This document shows positions 32,146-39,992 of a DNA stretch of 64,000 nt, in pieces. The stretch comes from Paraconexibacter antarcticus. GTDB lineage: Bacteria > Actinomycetota > Thermoleophilia > Solirubrobacterales > Solirubrobacteraceae. Position numbers and translations under genes: made by a program. The notes below the pieces were generated by a model that saw nothing but the letters and a program-made list of their open reading frames with translations, did not search any database and was not told the origin of the DNA. The stretch's first letter is position 1, and every line of letters begins with the position of its first letter. The stretch is taken from assembly GCF_024220175.1 (NCBI RefSeq), contig NZ_CP098502.1:2480001-2544000 (forward strand), read 5' to 3'.

Positions 32146-32924
32146 CCGCCGCCGACGGCCGCTCGTACGGCCGCGCCGCGGACGGCCTGCGGCCGGTCGC
32201 CATCGAGCCCGGCTTCGTGCGGACCGCGACGGGCAGCGCGCTCATCTCGATCGGGGAGACGCGCGTCATCTGCACCGCGTCGGTCGACGAGCAGGTCCCC
32301 CGCTGGATGAAGGGCCGCGGCTCGGGGTGGGTCACGGCGGAGTACGGGATGCTCCCGGCCTCCACCGGGCAGCGGAAGCGGCGCGACGCCGCGACGGGGA
32401 AGCCCGACGGCCGCACGATCGAGATCCAGCGCCTCATCGGCCGCTCGGTGCGCGGGGTCGTCGACCTGGAACGCCTGGGCGAGCGGACGATCTACCTCGA
32501 CTGCGACGTCCTGCAGGCCGACGGGGGCACCCGCTGCGCGTCGATCACCGGCGCGTACGTCGCGCTCGCGCTCGCCGTCGAGCACCTGCTCGCCCAGAAG
32601 CTCCTGCGCCGCTCCCCGCTGACCGGCTCGGTCGCGGCCGTGTCCGCCGGGATCGTCGGCGGGGTCCCGGTCCTCGACCTCGACTACCCCGAGGACTCGA
32701 CCGCCGAGGTCGACGCGAACGTCGTCATGACCGGTGAGGGCGGGCTCGTCGAGGTCCAGGCGACGGCCGAGGGCACCCCGCTCTCACGAGCGCACCTCGA
32801 CGCGCTGCTCGAGCTCGCCGCGCTGGGCATCGAGCAGCTCCGCGCGGCGCAGGAGATGGCGATCGCCGTCGGCGCCGGAGGCCTCGCGGATGCGCCCGCC
32901 GGCGCGGGGGAGGCGGCATCGTGA
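32142..32924 (+). CDS. rph: ribonuclease PH
   Basis: A 260-residue phosphorolytic 3'-5' exoribonuclease that trims tRNA 3' ends. Conserved elements: [63 protein letters not shown]. The C-terminal extension of about 20 residues is Gly/Ala-rich. Start overlaps the murI stop. Confidence 0.95.
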   Translation: MTAADGRSYGRAADGLRPVAIEPGFVRTATGSALISIGETRVICTASVDEQVPRWMKGRGSGWVTAEYGMLPASTGQRKRRDAATGKPDGRTIEIQRLIGRSVRGVVDLERLGERTIYLDCDVLQADGGTRCASITGAYVALALAVEHLLAQKLLRRSPLTGSVAAVSAGIVGGVPVLDLDYPEDSTAEVDANVVMTGEGGLVEVQATAEGTPLSRAHLDALLELAALGIEQLRAAQEMAIAVGAGGLADAPAGAGEAAS

Positions 32925-33493
32925 GGCTCGTCCTCGCCACCCGCAACGCCCACAAGGCGCAGGAGTTCGAGCTGCTGCTGCCCGGCCACGAGATCGTCCC
33001 GCTCCCCGACCACGTCGTGCTCCCGCCGGAGACGGGGGAGACCTTCGAGGACAACGCCTTCATCAAGGCCATGGCCGCGGTGACGGCCCTCGACGTCCCC
33101 GCGATCGCCGACGACTCGGGCATCGTGTCCGAGGCGCTCGGCGGGCGGCCGGGGGTCTACTCGGCCCGGTTCGCCGGCCCCGACGCCACCGACGCCGAGA
33201 ACCTCGCGAAGCTGCTCGCCGAGGCCCCCGCGGGCAGCGCGCTCGCCTACGTCTGCGCCCTCGTCTACGTCGACCCGTCCGACGGGACCGCGATCCCGTT
33301 CGAGGGGCGCTGCACCGGCGTCCTCGACGACCGCCCGCGCGGCGACGGCGGCTTCGGCTACGACCCGGCGTTCCGCCCGGACGACATCGCCGACGGGCGC
33401 ACGATGGCGGAGCTCACCCCGGAGGAGAAGGCGGCCATCAGCCACCGGGGCCGGGCCGCGCGGGAGCTCGGCGCGTGGCTTGCGACCCGGTAG
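32921..33493 (+). CDS. rdgB: XTP/dITP diphosphatase (HAM1)
   Basis: A 190-residue house-cleaning pyrophosphatase removing dITP/XTP from the nucleotide pool. Motifs: [78 protein letters not shown]. The GTG overlaps the rph stop. A 9-bp hairpin at 33513-33537 closes the operon. Confidence 0.95.
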   Translation: MRLVLATRNAHKAQEFELLLPGHEIVPLPDHVVLPPETGETFEDNAFIKAMAAVTALDVPAIADDSGIVSEALGGRPGVYSARFAGPDATDAENLAKLLAEAPAGSALAYVCALVYVDPSDGTAIPFEGRCTGVLDDRPRGDGGFGYDPAFRPDDIADGRTMAELTPEEKAAISHRGRAARELGAWLATR

Positions 33494-33512
33494 GCCCGCG
33501 GGTCGTCACGAG

Positions 33513-33537
33513 CGCGGCGCCGTCGCTCGGCGCCGCG
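33513..33537 (+). terminator. 9-bp perfect GC hairpin
   Basis: CGCGGCGCC, 7-base loop, GGCGCCGCG, twenty bases after the rdgB stop; it could also serve the small minus-strand gene that converges here. Confidence 0.6.
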
Positions 33538-33557
33538 GATGCCAGGGCGCCGCGGCG

Positions 33558-33701
33558 TCAGTCGGCGAGGTTGATCGCGGCCGCCAGCAACACCGCGCCG
33601 GTCACGGCGGCGTAGCCCTGGTACCCCGAGATGAGGCAGGCGACGGCGACGACGGCGCAGAGCGCGACCGTGAGCAGCCAACCGATGCGCCCGATGTCCA
33701 C
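33558..33701 (-). CDS. small two-helix membrane protein
   Basis: A 47-residue protein read as VDIGRIGWLLTVALCAVVAV then CLISGYQGYAAVTGAVLLAAAINLAD. It has two hydrophobic helices around a SGYQGY turn. GGGAGG lies 9 bases before the GTG at 33701; an ATG at 33710 would touch the ribosome site and is less likely. It converges on rdgB. I believe similar short proteins occur in relatives, but no function is known to me. Confidence 0.6.
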   Translation of the reverse strand: MDIGRIGWLLTVALCAVVAVACLISGYQGYAAVTGAVLLAAAINLAD

Positions 33702-33724
33702 GCCTGGCATCCTCCCGCATCCCG

Positions 33725-34036
33725 ATGACGGACGCGGTGCCCGCCCCGATCGCCCTGGCCTACCTCGCCACCCTGTCGGCCGACCTGCGGGCCGCGGTCG
33801 TCCTCGACGCCGGGGGCGCGATCCTCGCCGGTGACGCCGCGCTCGAGCCCCACGTCGCGCGGCTCCTCGCCGGGGCGCCGCCGGACGCCGCGCGGCAGAC
33901 CCCGTACGGCGACGGGGCCCTCTTCGCCGCGCGCAGCGGGGCCCACGCGCTGGGCGTGGCCATGGGCCCGCAGGCCCTCGAGGCGGTCGTCATCCACGAC
34001 CTCCTGGCCACCCTGGACGACCTGCGCGGCTGGTAG
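33725..34036 (+). CDS. small protein, possible roadblock/LC7-like fold
   Basis: A 103-residue protein with alternating strands and helices (IALAYLATLSADLRAAVVLDAGGAIL split; ALFAARSGAHALGVAMGPQ; VVIHDLLATLDDL). The pattern AAVVLDAGGAILAG recalls roadblock/LC7 GTPase-regulator folds, but identity is weak. It is divergent from the small membrane protein gene with 23 bases between the starts. Confidence 0.5.
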   Translation: MTDAVPAPIALAYLATLSADLRAAVVLDAGGAILAGDAALEPHVARLLAGAPPDAARQTPYGDGALFAARSGAHALGVAMGPQALEAVVIHDLLATLDDLRGW

Positions 34037-34082
34037 CGTCAGGGCCAGTGCAGGTGCGAATCATCCGGCCGGAAGGGCCTTT

Positions 34083-34358
34083 GTGACCAAGTCGGAGTTC
34101 ATCGACCGGGTGGCCGCGCAGGCCGGCCTGGAGCGTCAGCAGGCCCTCGGGGCCGTCGACGCGGCGATCGCCGTCATCGAGTCCTCGCTCGCCGACGGTC
34201 AGGCCGTGACGCTCACCGGGTTCGGCAAGTTCCACGTCGCCCAGCGGGGCGCCCGCGCCGGCGTGAATCCGCGCACGGGCGAGGCGATGGTCATCGACGC
34301 CACGCGGATCCCGCGCTTCACCGCCGGCTCCGCGCTCAAGAAGGCGGTCCGGTCCTGA
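34083..34358 (+). CDS. HU-family DNA-binding protein
   Basis: A 91-residue nucleoid protein. Typical HU features: VTKSEFIDRVAAQAG, VTLTGFGKFHVAQR, the arm R-x-GVNPRTGEAM, and the PRFTAGSALKKAV end. It bends DNA as a dimer. GGAAGGG precedes the GTG. Its stop is overlapped by the apparent CTG start of pyrF. Confidence 0.95.
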   Translation: MTKSEFIDRVAAQAGLERQQALGAVDAAIAVIESSLADGQAVTLTGFGKFHVAQRGARAGVNPRTGEAMVIDATRIPRFTAGSALKKAVRS

Positions 34359-35296
34359 CGGGGCCTGGCGCGCGGCCCCACTTCGGCGACCGCCTCGCGG
34401 CGGCCGTCACCGCACGGCACTCGCAGATCGTCCTCGGCCTCGACCCCGACCCCGCCCGCCTGTGGCCCGGGGCCGGCGACGCCGCGGCCGGCGCCGGCCA
34501 CACGCGCACGCCCGCCGGGGCCGCCGCCGCCGCGGTCGAGGCCCACTGCCGGGCCGTCCTCGACGCCGTCGCCGACGTCGTCGTCGCCGTCAAACCGCAG
34601 CTCGCGTGCTTCGAGCGCCTCGGGGCGCCGGGCCGTGCCGCGCTCGGCCGCGTCACCGAGCACGCGCAGGCGGCCGGGCTCCTCGTCCTCGCGGACGCCA
34701 AGCGCGGCGACATCGACGTCAGCGCGCTCGCCTACGCCCAGTCGCTGCTCGGCACGACCGCGACCCCGTTCGGGGAGGTCGCCGGCCTCGGCGCCGACGC
34801 GATGACCGCGAGCCCGTACATGGGGACCGACACGATCGCGCCGCTGCTGCGGACCGCCCGCGCCGTGGGGGCGGGGGTCATCGTCCTCGTCCGCACCTCG
34901 AACCCGGGCGCGGCCGACTTCGAGGACCTCGAGCTCGCGTCCGGCGGCACCGTGTGGGAGGAGGTCGCCCGCCGCGTCGATGCGCTCGGTGAGCCCGGTC
35001 CCGAGAGCGGGCTCTCCGACGTCGGCGCCGTCGTCGGGGCCACCGCGCCGCAGCACGTCGCCCGCCTGCGGGCGATCATGCCGTCCACGCCGTTCCTCCT
35101 GCCGGGCGTCGGTGCCCAGGGCGGGAGGGTCGAGGACCTCGCCCCCGCGTTCGCGCCCGGCCCGGCGGGTGGCCTCATCACCGCCTCGCGGTCGATCGTC
35201 CGGGCGCACGAGGCGGACGGCGCCTCCGCCGATCCGGCGGCGGCAGCCCGCGCCGAGGCCGAGCGCCTACGCGCCGTCGCATGGGGGCTTGCATGA
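34355..35296 (+). CDS. pyrF: orotidine 5'-phosphate decarboxylase (type 2), apparent CTG start
   Basis: A 313-residue UMP-forming decarboxylase of the longer subfamily 2. Motifs: QIVLGLDPDPARLWPG near residue 25, VKPQLACFERLG, the catalytic ADAKRGDI loop, MTASPYMGTD, VRTSNPGA and LLPGVGAQGG. Coding identity begins at residue 9 (HFGDRLAA), but there is no ATG, GTG or TTG upstream in frame before the HU stop region. A CTG at 34355 overlaps the HU stop (CTGA), mirroring the ATGA/GTGA couplings nearby, so CTG is the likely start. Confidence 0.92.
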   Translation: MTGPGARPHFGDRLAAAVTARHSQIVLGLDPDPARLWPGAGDAAAGAGHTRTPAGAAAAAVEAHCRAVLDAVADVVVAVKPQLACFERLGAPGRAALGRVTEHAQAAGLLVLADAKRGDIDVSALAYAQSLLGTTATPFGEVAGLGADAMTASPYMGTDTIAPLLRTARAVGAGVIVLVRTSNPGAADFEDLELASGGTVWEEVARRVDALGEPGPESGLSDVGAVVGATAPQHVARLRAIMPSTPFLLPGVGAQGGRVEDLAPAFAPGPAGGLITASRSIVRAHEADGASADPAAAARAEAERLRAVAWGLA

Positions 35297-35320
35297 GCTT
35301 GCGCGCCGCGGCCCGCGGAC

Positions 35321-35326
35321 TACATT
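35321..35326 (+). promoter_or_regulatory. -10 box TACATT
   Basis: TACATT lies 9 bases before the ATG of the LysM protein gene at 35336. Confidence 0.5.
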
Positions 35327-35335
35327 CCCCTGCAG

Positions 35336-35653
35336 ATGGCGTATCGCAGCCCTGCTCGCTTCCTGGCTCCGGCCGCGCTGATCGCCGCGGCGATCGCGGT
35401 CTACGCCCTCGTGCAGCCGACCATGGATTCGGGCTCCGCCTCGACGACGCTGCCGGCGGTGACGACCACCAAGACGCACAAGGTCTCGCCGAGCAGCCCG
35501 AGGCGCGCCAAGTCGTACGTCGTGAAGAGCGGGGACACGCTGTCGGGCATCGCGGAGACGACGGGGCTGTCGCTCGCGCACATCGAGGCGCTCAATCCCG
35601 GCCTGGACGCGAACACGCTCGCCGTCGGCCACACGCTGAAGCTCCGGCAGTAG
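35336..35653 (+). CDS. membrane-anchored LysM protein
   Basis: A 105-residue protein with an N-terminal anchor (about residues 9-27), a Thr/Ser linker, and one LysM domain (YVVKSGDTLSGIAETTGLSLAHIEALNPG, split in two motifs, ending LAVGHTLKLRQ). It should bind peptidoglycan outside the membrane and is followed after 2 bases by a D,D-carboxypeptidase gene. Confidence 0.85.
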   Translation: MAYRSPARFLAPAALIAAAIAVYALVQPTMDSGSASTTLPAVTTTKTHKVSPSSPRRAKSYVVKSGDTLSGIAETTGLSLAHIEALNPGLDANTLAVGHTLKLRQ

Positions 35654-35655
35654 CC

Positions 35656-36906
35656 CTGCGCGCCGCGGTCGCGGCGCTGCTCACGGTCGTGCTCCTCGGC
35701 GCGGCCCTGCGCCCGGCCGGCGCGCAGGCCGCCGCGGCGACCGCCGCCGCCGGGCCGCCCCCGATCGACGCGCCGGCCGCCGTGCTCATCGAGCCCGCGA
35801 CGGGCGACATCGTCTACCAGCGGCGCGCGAACCAGCGACGGCCGATCGCCTCCACGACGAAGCTCATGACGGCGCTCGTCGCCCTGAAGCGGCTCTCGCT
35901 CGACGACGTCCTCGCCCAGGTCCCGTACGCGGCGGCGGGCGCCGAGTCGCTCGTCGGGCTCCGGACCGGCGAGCGGATGTCGGTACGGGACTACCTGCGC
36001 GGCCTGCTCCTCGCGTCGGGCAACGACGCCGCGGAGACGCTCGCGGTCCGGACCGGCGGCTCGCGCGCGGCGTTCGTGAAGCTCATGAACGCCCAGGCCG
36101 CCGCGCTCGGGCTCAGGAACACCCACTTCGAGACGCCGGTGGGGCTCGACACGCCCGGCAACTACTCCACGCCGGCCGACCTCGCGAAGCTCGCGCTCGT
36201 CCTCCGCACGTACGCCTTCTTCCGGGAGACGACCGACCGTCCCGACGCGACGCTGCGCGTGCGCGGCGGGCGCACGATCCGGGTCGTCAACCGCAACACG
36301 CTCGTCCAGCGGATCCCGTTCGTCAACGGCGTGAAGACCGGGCACACGAACCAGGCCGGCTACTGCCTCGTCGGGTCGGCGACCCGCGACGGCGTGACCG
36401 TCGTGAGCGTCGTCCTCGGGACCGGGTCCGAGGAGGCCCGCGACCGCAACTCGCTCCGGCTGCTCCGTTACGGGCTGCAGCGCTACCACGTGATCCCGGC
36501 CGTCAAGGCCGGCACGCCGCTCGCGAGCGCCGACGTCCGCTACCGCGACGGGCAGACGCTCGAGCTCGTCGCGTCCCGGACGGTCTCACGCACCGTCCGG
36601 CGGGGCCAGCGGCTGTTCACGAAGGTCGTCGGCGCGCCCAAGGCCGTCGAGGGCCCGCTCGCGAAGGGAGCACGGCTCGGCACGATCCTCGTGCGGCAGC
36701 GGGGGAGGACCGTGGACCGCGTCGCGCTCGTCGCCGCGCGGGCCGTCCCGGCGGCGACCGCCACCGAGCGCCTGTCGGACTACGGACGCCGCCCGGGGAC
36801 CCTGCTGCTGCTCGGTGCCTTCCTGGGCGGTAGCCTCCTCCTGGTGCTGCTGCGCCGCCGCTCCCATCGCGGCGAGCACGGCGGCGCCGAGGCTGAGATC
36901 GCATGA
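35656..36906 (+). CDS. D-alanyl-D-alanine carboxypeptidase (PBP5/6 type), apparent CTG start
   Basis: About 416 residues. Signal peptide RAAVAALLTVVLLGAALRPAGA, then the penicillin-binding motifs: S66-x-x-K69 (ASTTKLM), S-G-N (LASGNDAAE) near residue 118, and KTG (NGVKTGHTN) near residue 230. A C-terminal membrane helix (LLLLGAFLGGSLLLVLL) anchors it. It trims peptidoglycan stem peptides. No ATG, GTG or TTG stands at the start of the signal peptide; CTG 35656, two bases after the LysM gene stop, is the best start. The kinase gene overlaps its stop. Confidence 0.9.
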   Translation: MRAAVAALLTVVLLGAALRPAGAQAAAATAAAGPPPIDAPAAVLIEPATGDIVYQRRANQRRPIASTTKLMTALVALKRLSLDDVLAQVPYAAAGAESLVGLRTGERMSVRDYLRGLLLASGNDAAETLAVRTGGSRAAFVKLMNAQAAALGLRNTHFETPVGLDTPGNYSTPADLAKLALVLRTYAFFRETTDRPDATLRVRGGRTIRVVNRNTLVQRIPFVNGVKTGHTNQAGYCLVGSATRDGVTVVSVVLGTGSEEARDRNSLRLLRYGLQRYHVIPAVKAGTPLASADVRYRDGQTLELVASRTVSRTVRRGQRLFTKVVGAPKAVEGPLAKGARLGTILVRQRGRTVDRVALVAARAVPAATATERLSDYGRRPGTLLLLGAFLGGSLLLVLLRRRSHRGEHGGAEAEIA

Positions 36907-37865
36907 TCATCACCGTCACCCTCAACGCGGCCATCGACAAGTCGCTGTCGGTCCCGAGCTTCCGGCTCGGCCGCCGCCACCGCACCGTCGAACAGCGCAC
37001 CATGGCCGGCGGCAAGGGCGTCAACGTCGCGCGGACGCTCAAGACGCTGGGCCAGCCGGTCATCGCGACGGGCTTCGCCGGCGGGCCGACCGGCACCCGC
37101 ATCGTCGAGCAGCTCACCGAGGAGTCGATCCTCAACGACTTCATCCGCATCCGGGAGGATTCCCGGACGAACACCGCGGTGTACGACCCGACGAACGGCC
37201 AGCAGACCGAGATCAACGAGCGCGGACCCGCCGTCACCTCGAAGGAGATCGAGCTCTTCCGGGACAAGCTCCTGTACCTCGCCCGCGGGGCCGACATCGT
37301 CGTCATGGCCGGCTCGCTCCCGCGCGGCGTGGACACCGACTTCTACGCGCGGCTCGTCCGCGACCTCAAGCGGATGGACGTCCTGACCGTCGTCGACACC
37401 GACGGCGAGCCGCTGCGCCAGGCCGTCCGCGCCGAGCCCGACGTCATCTCGCCGAACGTCCTCGAGGCCGAGGAGCTCGTCGGCCACGAGTTCAACGACG
37501 AGGAGGACCGCGCCATCGCGGTCCGCGAGATGATCCAGCTCGGGGCGCGCGAGGCGCTCATGACGATGCCGGACGGCTGCATCGCGTCCATCCTCGAGCC
37601 GAACGGCGACCGGACGCTCTCCCGCGTCTGGATCGAGCCGCGCGAGGCGGTCGCCGCGGTCGGCTCCGGTGACGCCTTCCTGGCCGGCTACGTCGCCTCC
37701 CGCTACCAGGGCCAGGCCGCCGAGCAGGCGCTGCGCTTCGCCGTCGCCTGCGGCGCGGAGTCGACGAAGCGGCTCGGCGCCGGCCTCATCGAGCCGCGCG
37801 AGCTCGACCGGATCGTGGCCGAGACAGCGATCGAGCGCCTCACCACACCGGTCGAGGTCCCGTAG
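36903..37865 (+). CDS. PfkB-family sugar kinase (1-phosphofructokinase type)
   Basis: A 320-residue ribokinase-fold kinase of the 1-phosphofructokinase/6-phosphofructokinase-II group: TLNAAIDKSLSV start, MAGGKGVNVARTLKTLG, and the catalytic GSGDAFLAGY with the base Asp. The substrate (fructose-1-P, fructose-6-P or tagatose-6-P) cannot be fixed. The ATG overlaps the carboxypeptidase stop. The last 35 bases including the TAG belong to a 60-bp unit that is repeated downstream. Confidence 0.88.
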   Translation: MIITVTLNAAIDKSLSVPSFRLGRRHRTVEQRTMAGGKGVNVARTLKTLGQPVIATGFAGGPTGTRIVEQLTEESILNDFIRIREDSRTNTAVYDPTNGQQTEINERGPAVTSKEIELFRDKLLYLARGADIVVMAGSLPRGVDTDFYARLVRDLKRMDVLTVVDTDGEPLRQAVRAEPDVISPNVLEAEELVGHEFNDEEDRAIAVREMIQLGAREALMTMPDGCIASILEPNGDRTLSRVWIEPREAVAAVGSGDAFLAGYVASRYQGQAAEQALRFAVACGAESTKRLGAGLIEPRELDRIVAETAIERLTTPVEVP

Positions 37866-37988
37866 CGTGTGGGGAGGCGCTGCCCGGGCGTCGAGCGCCT
37901 CACCACGCCGGTCGAGGTCCCGTAGCGCCGGGGGAGGCGCTGCCCGGGCGTCGAGCGCCTCACCACGCCGGTCGAGGTCTCGTAGCGC
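37831..37988 (+). repeat. 60-bp tandem repeat duplicating the pfkB 3' end (2.6 copies)
   Basis: Copies at 37831-37890, 37891-37950 and a partial third to about 37988. The unit carries the last 11 codons and TAG of the kinase gene, then GGGGAGGCGCTGCCCGGGCG. The junction GAGGCGCT-N12-AGCGCCTC forms a hairpin in each full unit. The period is 20 codons, so each TAG lies in the same frame. Confidence 0.9.
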
Positions 37989-38035
37989 GTTCGTTCCCGC
38001 GGGCGGCGTGCGGTGTCGTCCACGCCATACCTGCT

Positions 38036-38590
38036 CTAGGCCACACGCCGCCGGGCGTCCCGCTCGGCGAGCGCGCGGAGGTTCAGCAGCTGGCGGCGCA
38101 TCATCACGAGGTCGCCGGCGCGGAGGGCCGCCAGGGCGGCACGGCCGACCGGGCCCGGCAGCGCCCGCGGCGCGTCGATCGCGATCCGGACGACGAGCCG
38201 GGACGCGTCCTCACCGCGCGGGGTGAGCGTGTAGCTCATCGCCATGCGGGGCAGGAGGGCCGAGCCGGGGGTGAGCACCGTGAGGTCGCGCCCGGGGTCG
38301 ACGGCGGCGACCGTGAAGGCGATGAGGATGCGCTGCCCGGCGGCGAGCGGCGCCAGGCCCGGGGTGAGCTCGCGCGGCGACTGGCGCCCGAGGTTGTCGA
38401 TCCAGTCGTAGCTGTAGGGGGCGACGCGAAGCTGCCCGAGCCAGGGCCAGACGCAGGCCGCAGGCGCCGCGATGTCCACCGCACGCAGCCAGATCTCGTC
38501 GGCGCCGGGGACGAGGGCGTCCGCCGTCGCCGGCAGGCTGCTCTCCCGCGGGTCGGATCCCCAGTGGGCGGCGAGCGGCGGACGCGTCAT
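38036..38590 (-). CDS. SRPBCC (START-like) domain protein
   Basis: A 184-residue protein with a START/polyketide-cyclase-like pattern (IAAPAACVWPWLGQL, YSYDWIDNLGRQSPRELTP, SYTLTPRGEDASRLVVRIAIDAP split). Such folds bind hydrophobic ligands. An Arg-rich helix ends the protein. It is not part of an operon and overlaps no gene. The ATG at 38590 starts just before the conserved region. Confidence 0.7.
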   Translation of the reverse strand: MTRPPLAAHWGSDPRESSLPATADALVPGADEIWLRAVDIAAPAACVWPWLGQLRVAPYSYDWIDNLGRQSPRELTPGLAPLAAGQRILIAFTVAAVDPGRDLTVLTPGSALLPRMAMSYTLTPRGEDASRLVVRIAIDAPRALPGPVGRAALAALRAGDLVMMRRQLLNLRALAERDARRRVA

Positions 38591-38640
38591 GCGGGGGGTA
38601 CGGAGCGGCGGGCCCGGTGGCTTCCCGTCCAGGTCCGCTG

Positions 38641-38753
38641 ATACCCTCCTAGAGACCTTGGGTTGCCGCCTCACAGGTCGCCGGATCCGTCGTTCCCCGA
38701 CCCCGCCTGCGCGGGGTCTTTTCGTCATCGCCACAAACTGAGGATTTACCGCC
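38641..38753 (+). promoter_or_regulatory. guaB3 leader with promoter and intrinsic terminator (attenuator candidate)
   Basis: TGATACCCT (38638-38646) is an extended -10 box. A leader of about 100 bases follows, containing a true intrinsic terminator (38699-38722) and ending at the guaB3 ATG. A terminator between promoter and gene suggests conditional read-through. I find no known riboswitch core. Confidence 0.5.
38699..38722 (+). terminator. intrinsic terminator with U-tract
   Basis: GACCCCGC, loop ctgc, GCGGGGTC, then TTTT: a perfect 8-bp stem with U-tract on the plus strand, 32 bases before the guaB3 ATG. Most other hairpins in the window lack a U-tract. Confidence 0.75.
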
Positions 38754-39992
38754 ATGGAGATCGAGATCGGGCGTGGGAAGAAGGCCCGCCGCGCATATGG
38801 ATTCGACGACATCGCGATCGTGCCCTCGCGCCGCACACGCGACCCTGACGACGTCGACATCACCTGGAAGCTGGGCCCGTACCGCTTCGAGCTGCCGCTG
38901 CTCGCCTCCGCGATGGACGGGGTCGTGTCGCCCCGCACCGCGGGCATCCTCGGCAAGCTCGGCGGCCTCGGCGTCCTGAACCTCGAGGGCATCTTCACGC
39001 GTTACGAGAACGCGGAGGAGGAGCTCGAGCGCATCTCGCAGCTCCCGAAGGACGTCGCCACCCGGGAGATGCAGGCCATCTACCAGGAGCCGATCAAGCC
39101 CGAGCTCATCACGCAGCGCATCCGCGAGATCAAGGAGCAGGGCGTCGTCACCGCCGCCTCGCTGACCCCGCAGCGCGTCGCGCAGTACTACGAGCTCGCG
39201 CTCGAGGCCGGCCTCGACATCCTCGTCATCCAGGGCACGGTCGTCTCCGCCGAGCACGTGTCGATGACCTCGACGCCGCTGAACCTCAAGGAGTTCATAC
39301 GCGAGGTCGGCATCCCGGTCATCGCCGGCGGCTGCGCGAGCTACCACACCGGCCTGCACCTCATGCGGACCGGCGCGGCGGGCGTCCTCGTCGGCGTCGG
39401 CCCCGGCGCGGCGTGCACGACGCGCGGCGTCCTCGGCGTCGGCGTCCCGCAGGCGACCGCGATCGCGGACGTCGCCGGCGCGCGCTCGACCCACATGCTG
39501 GAGACCGGCGAGTACGTCCAGGTCATCGCCGACGGCGGCATGCGCACCGGCGGCGACGTGTCCAAGGCGATCGCCTGCGGCGCCGACGCCGTCATGATCG
39601 GCTCGCCGCTGGCCCGCGCCTACGAGGCGCCCGGCCGCGGCTTCCACTGGGGCATGGCGACGTTCCACCCGACGCTCCCGCGCGGTGCGCGCGTGCAGAC
39701 GGTCCAGAACGGCTCCCTCGAGGAGATCGTCATGGGCCCGGCCCACGAGAACGACGGCACGTTCAACCTCATGGGCGGCCTGCGCACCTCGATGGCCACC
39801 TGCGGCTATCAGGACATCGCCGAGTTCAACCGGGCGGAACTCATGATCGCCCCGGCGCTGCAGACCGAGGGCAAGCTCCTCCAGCAGTCGCAGGGCGTCG
39901 GCATGGGCTCGCGCGGCAGCGCCGTCCCGGCCCCGCGTCCGGCGGACGGCCCGGCGGAGAAGACCCCGGCCCTCGCGGAGACCTCCGCTTGA
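38754..39992 (+). CDS. GuaB3-family IMP dehydrogenase-related protein
   Basis: A 412-residue protein of the IMPDH/GMP reductase superfamily without CBS domains, typical of the actinobacterial and cyanobacterial GuaB3 group. Features: [25 protein letters not shown], phosphate loop, catalytic Cys in [16 protein letters not shown] near residue 222, and [14 protein letters not shown] Pro/Ala-rich tail ends it. It sits directly before guaA (TTGA overlap), supporting a role in guanine-nucleotide synthesis or interconversion. Confidence 0.9.
   Translation: MEIEIGRGKKARRAYGFDDIAIVPSRRTRDPDDVDITWKLGPYRFELPLLASAMDGVVSPRTAGILGKLGGLGVLNLEGIFTRYENAEEELERISQLPKDVATREMQAIYQEPIKPELITQRIREIKEQGVVTAASLTPQRVAQYYELALEAGLDILVIQGTVVSAEHVSMTSTPLNLKEFIREVGIPVIAGGCASYHTGLHLMRTGAAGVLVGVGPGAACTTRGVLGVGVPQATAIADVAGARSTHMLETGEYVQVIADGGMRTGGDVSKAIACGADAVMIGSPLARAYEAPGRGFHWGMATFHPTLPRGARVQTVQNGSLEEIVMGPAHENDGTFNLMGGLRTSMATCGYQDIAEFNRAELMIAPALQTEGKLLQQSQGVGMGSRGSAVPAPRPADGPAEKTPALAETSA

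Noticed and set aside
35281-36906. ATG at 35281 as start of the D,D-carboxypeptidase
   Set aside because: It would bury the signal peptide behind 125 residues and read across the LysM gene in another frame; the CTG at 35656 is more sensible.
37831-37988. CRISPR-like array
   Set aside because: The units are contiguous 60-bp copies with no unique spacers and include coding sequence; it is a tandem duplication.
38472-38741. Small open frame in the guaB3 leader as a leader peptide
   Set aside because: It is Arg-rich shadow sequence of the antisense SRPBCC gene, has no ribosome site and crosses the terminator.
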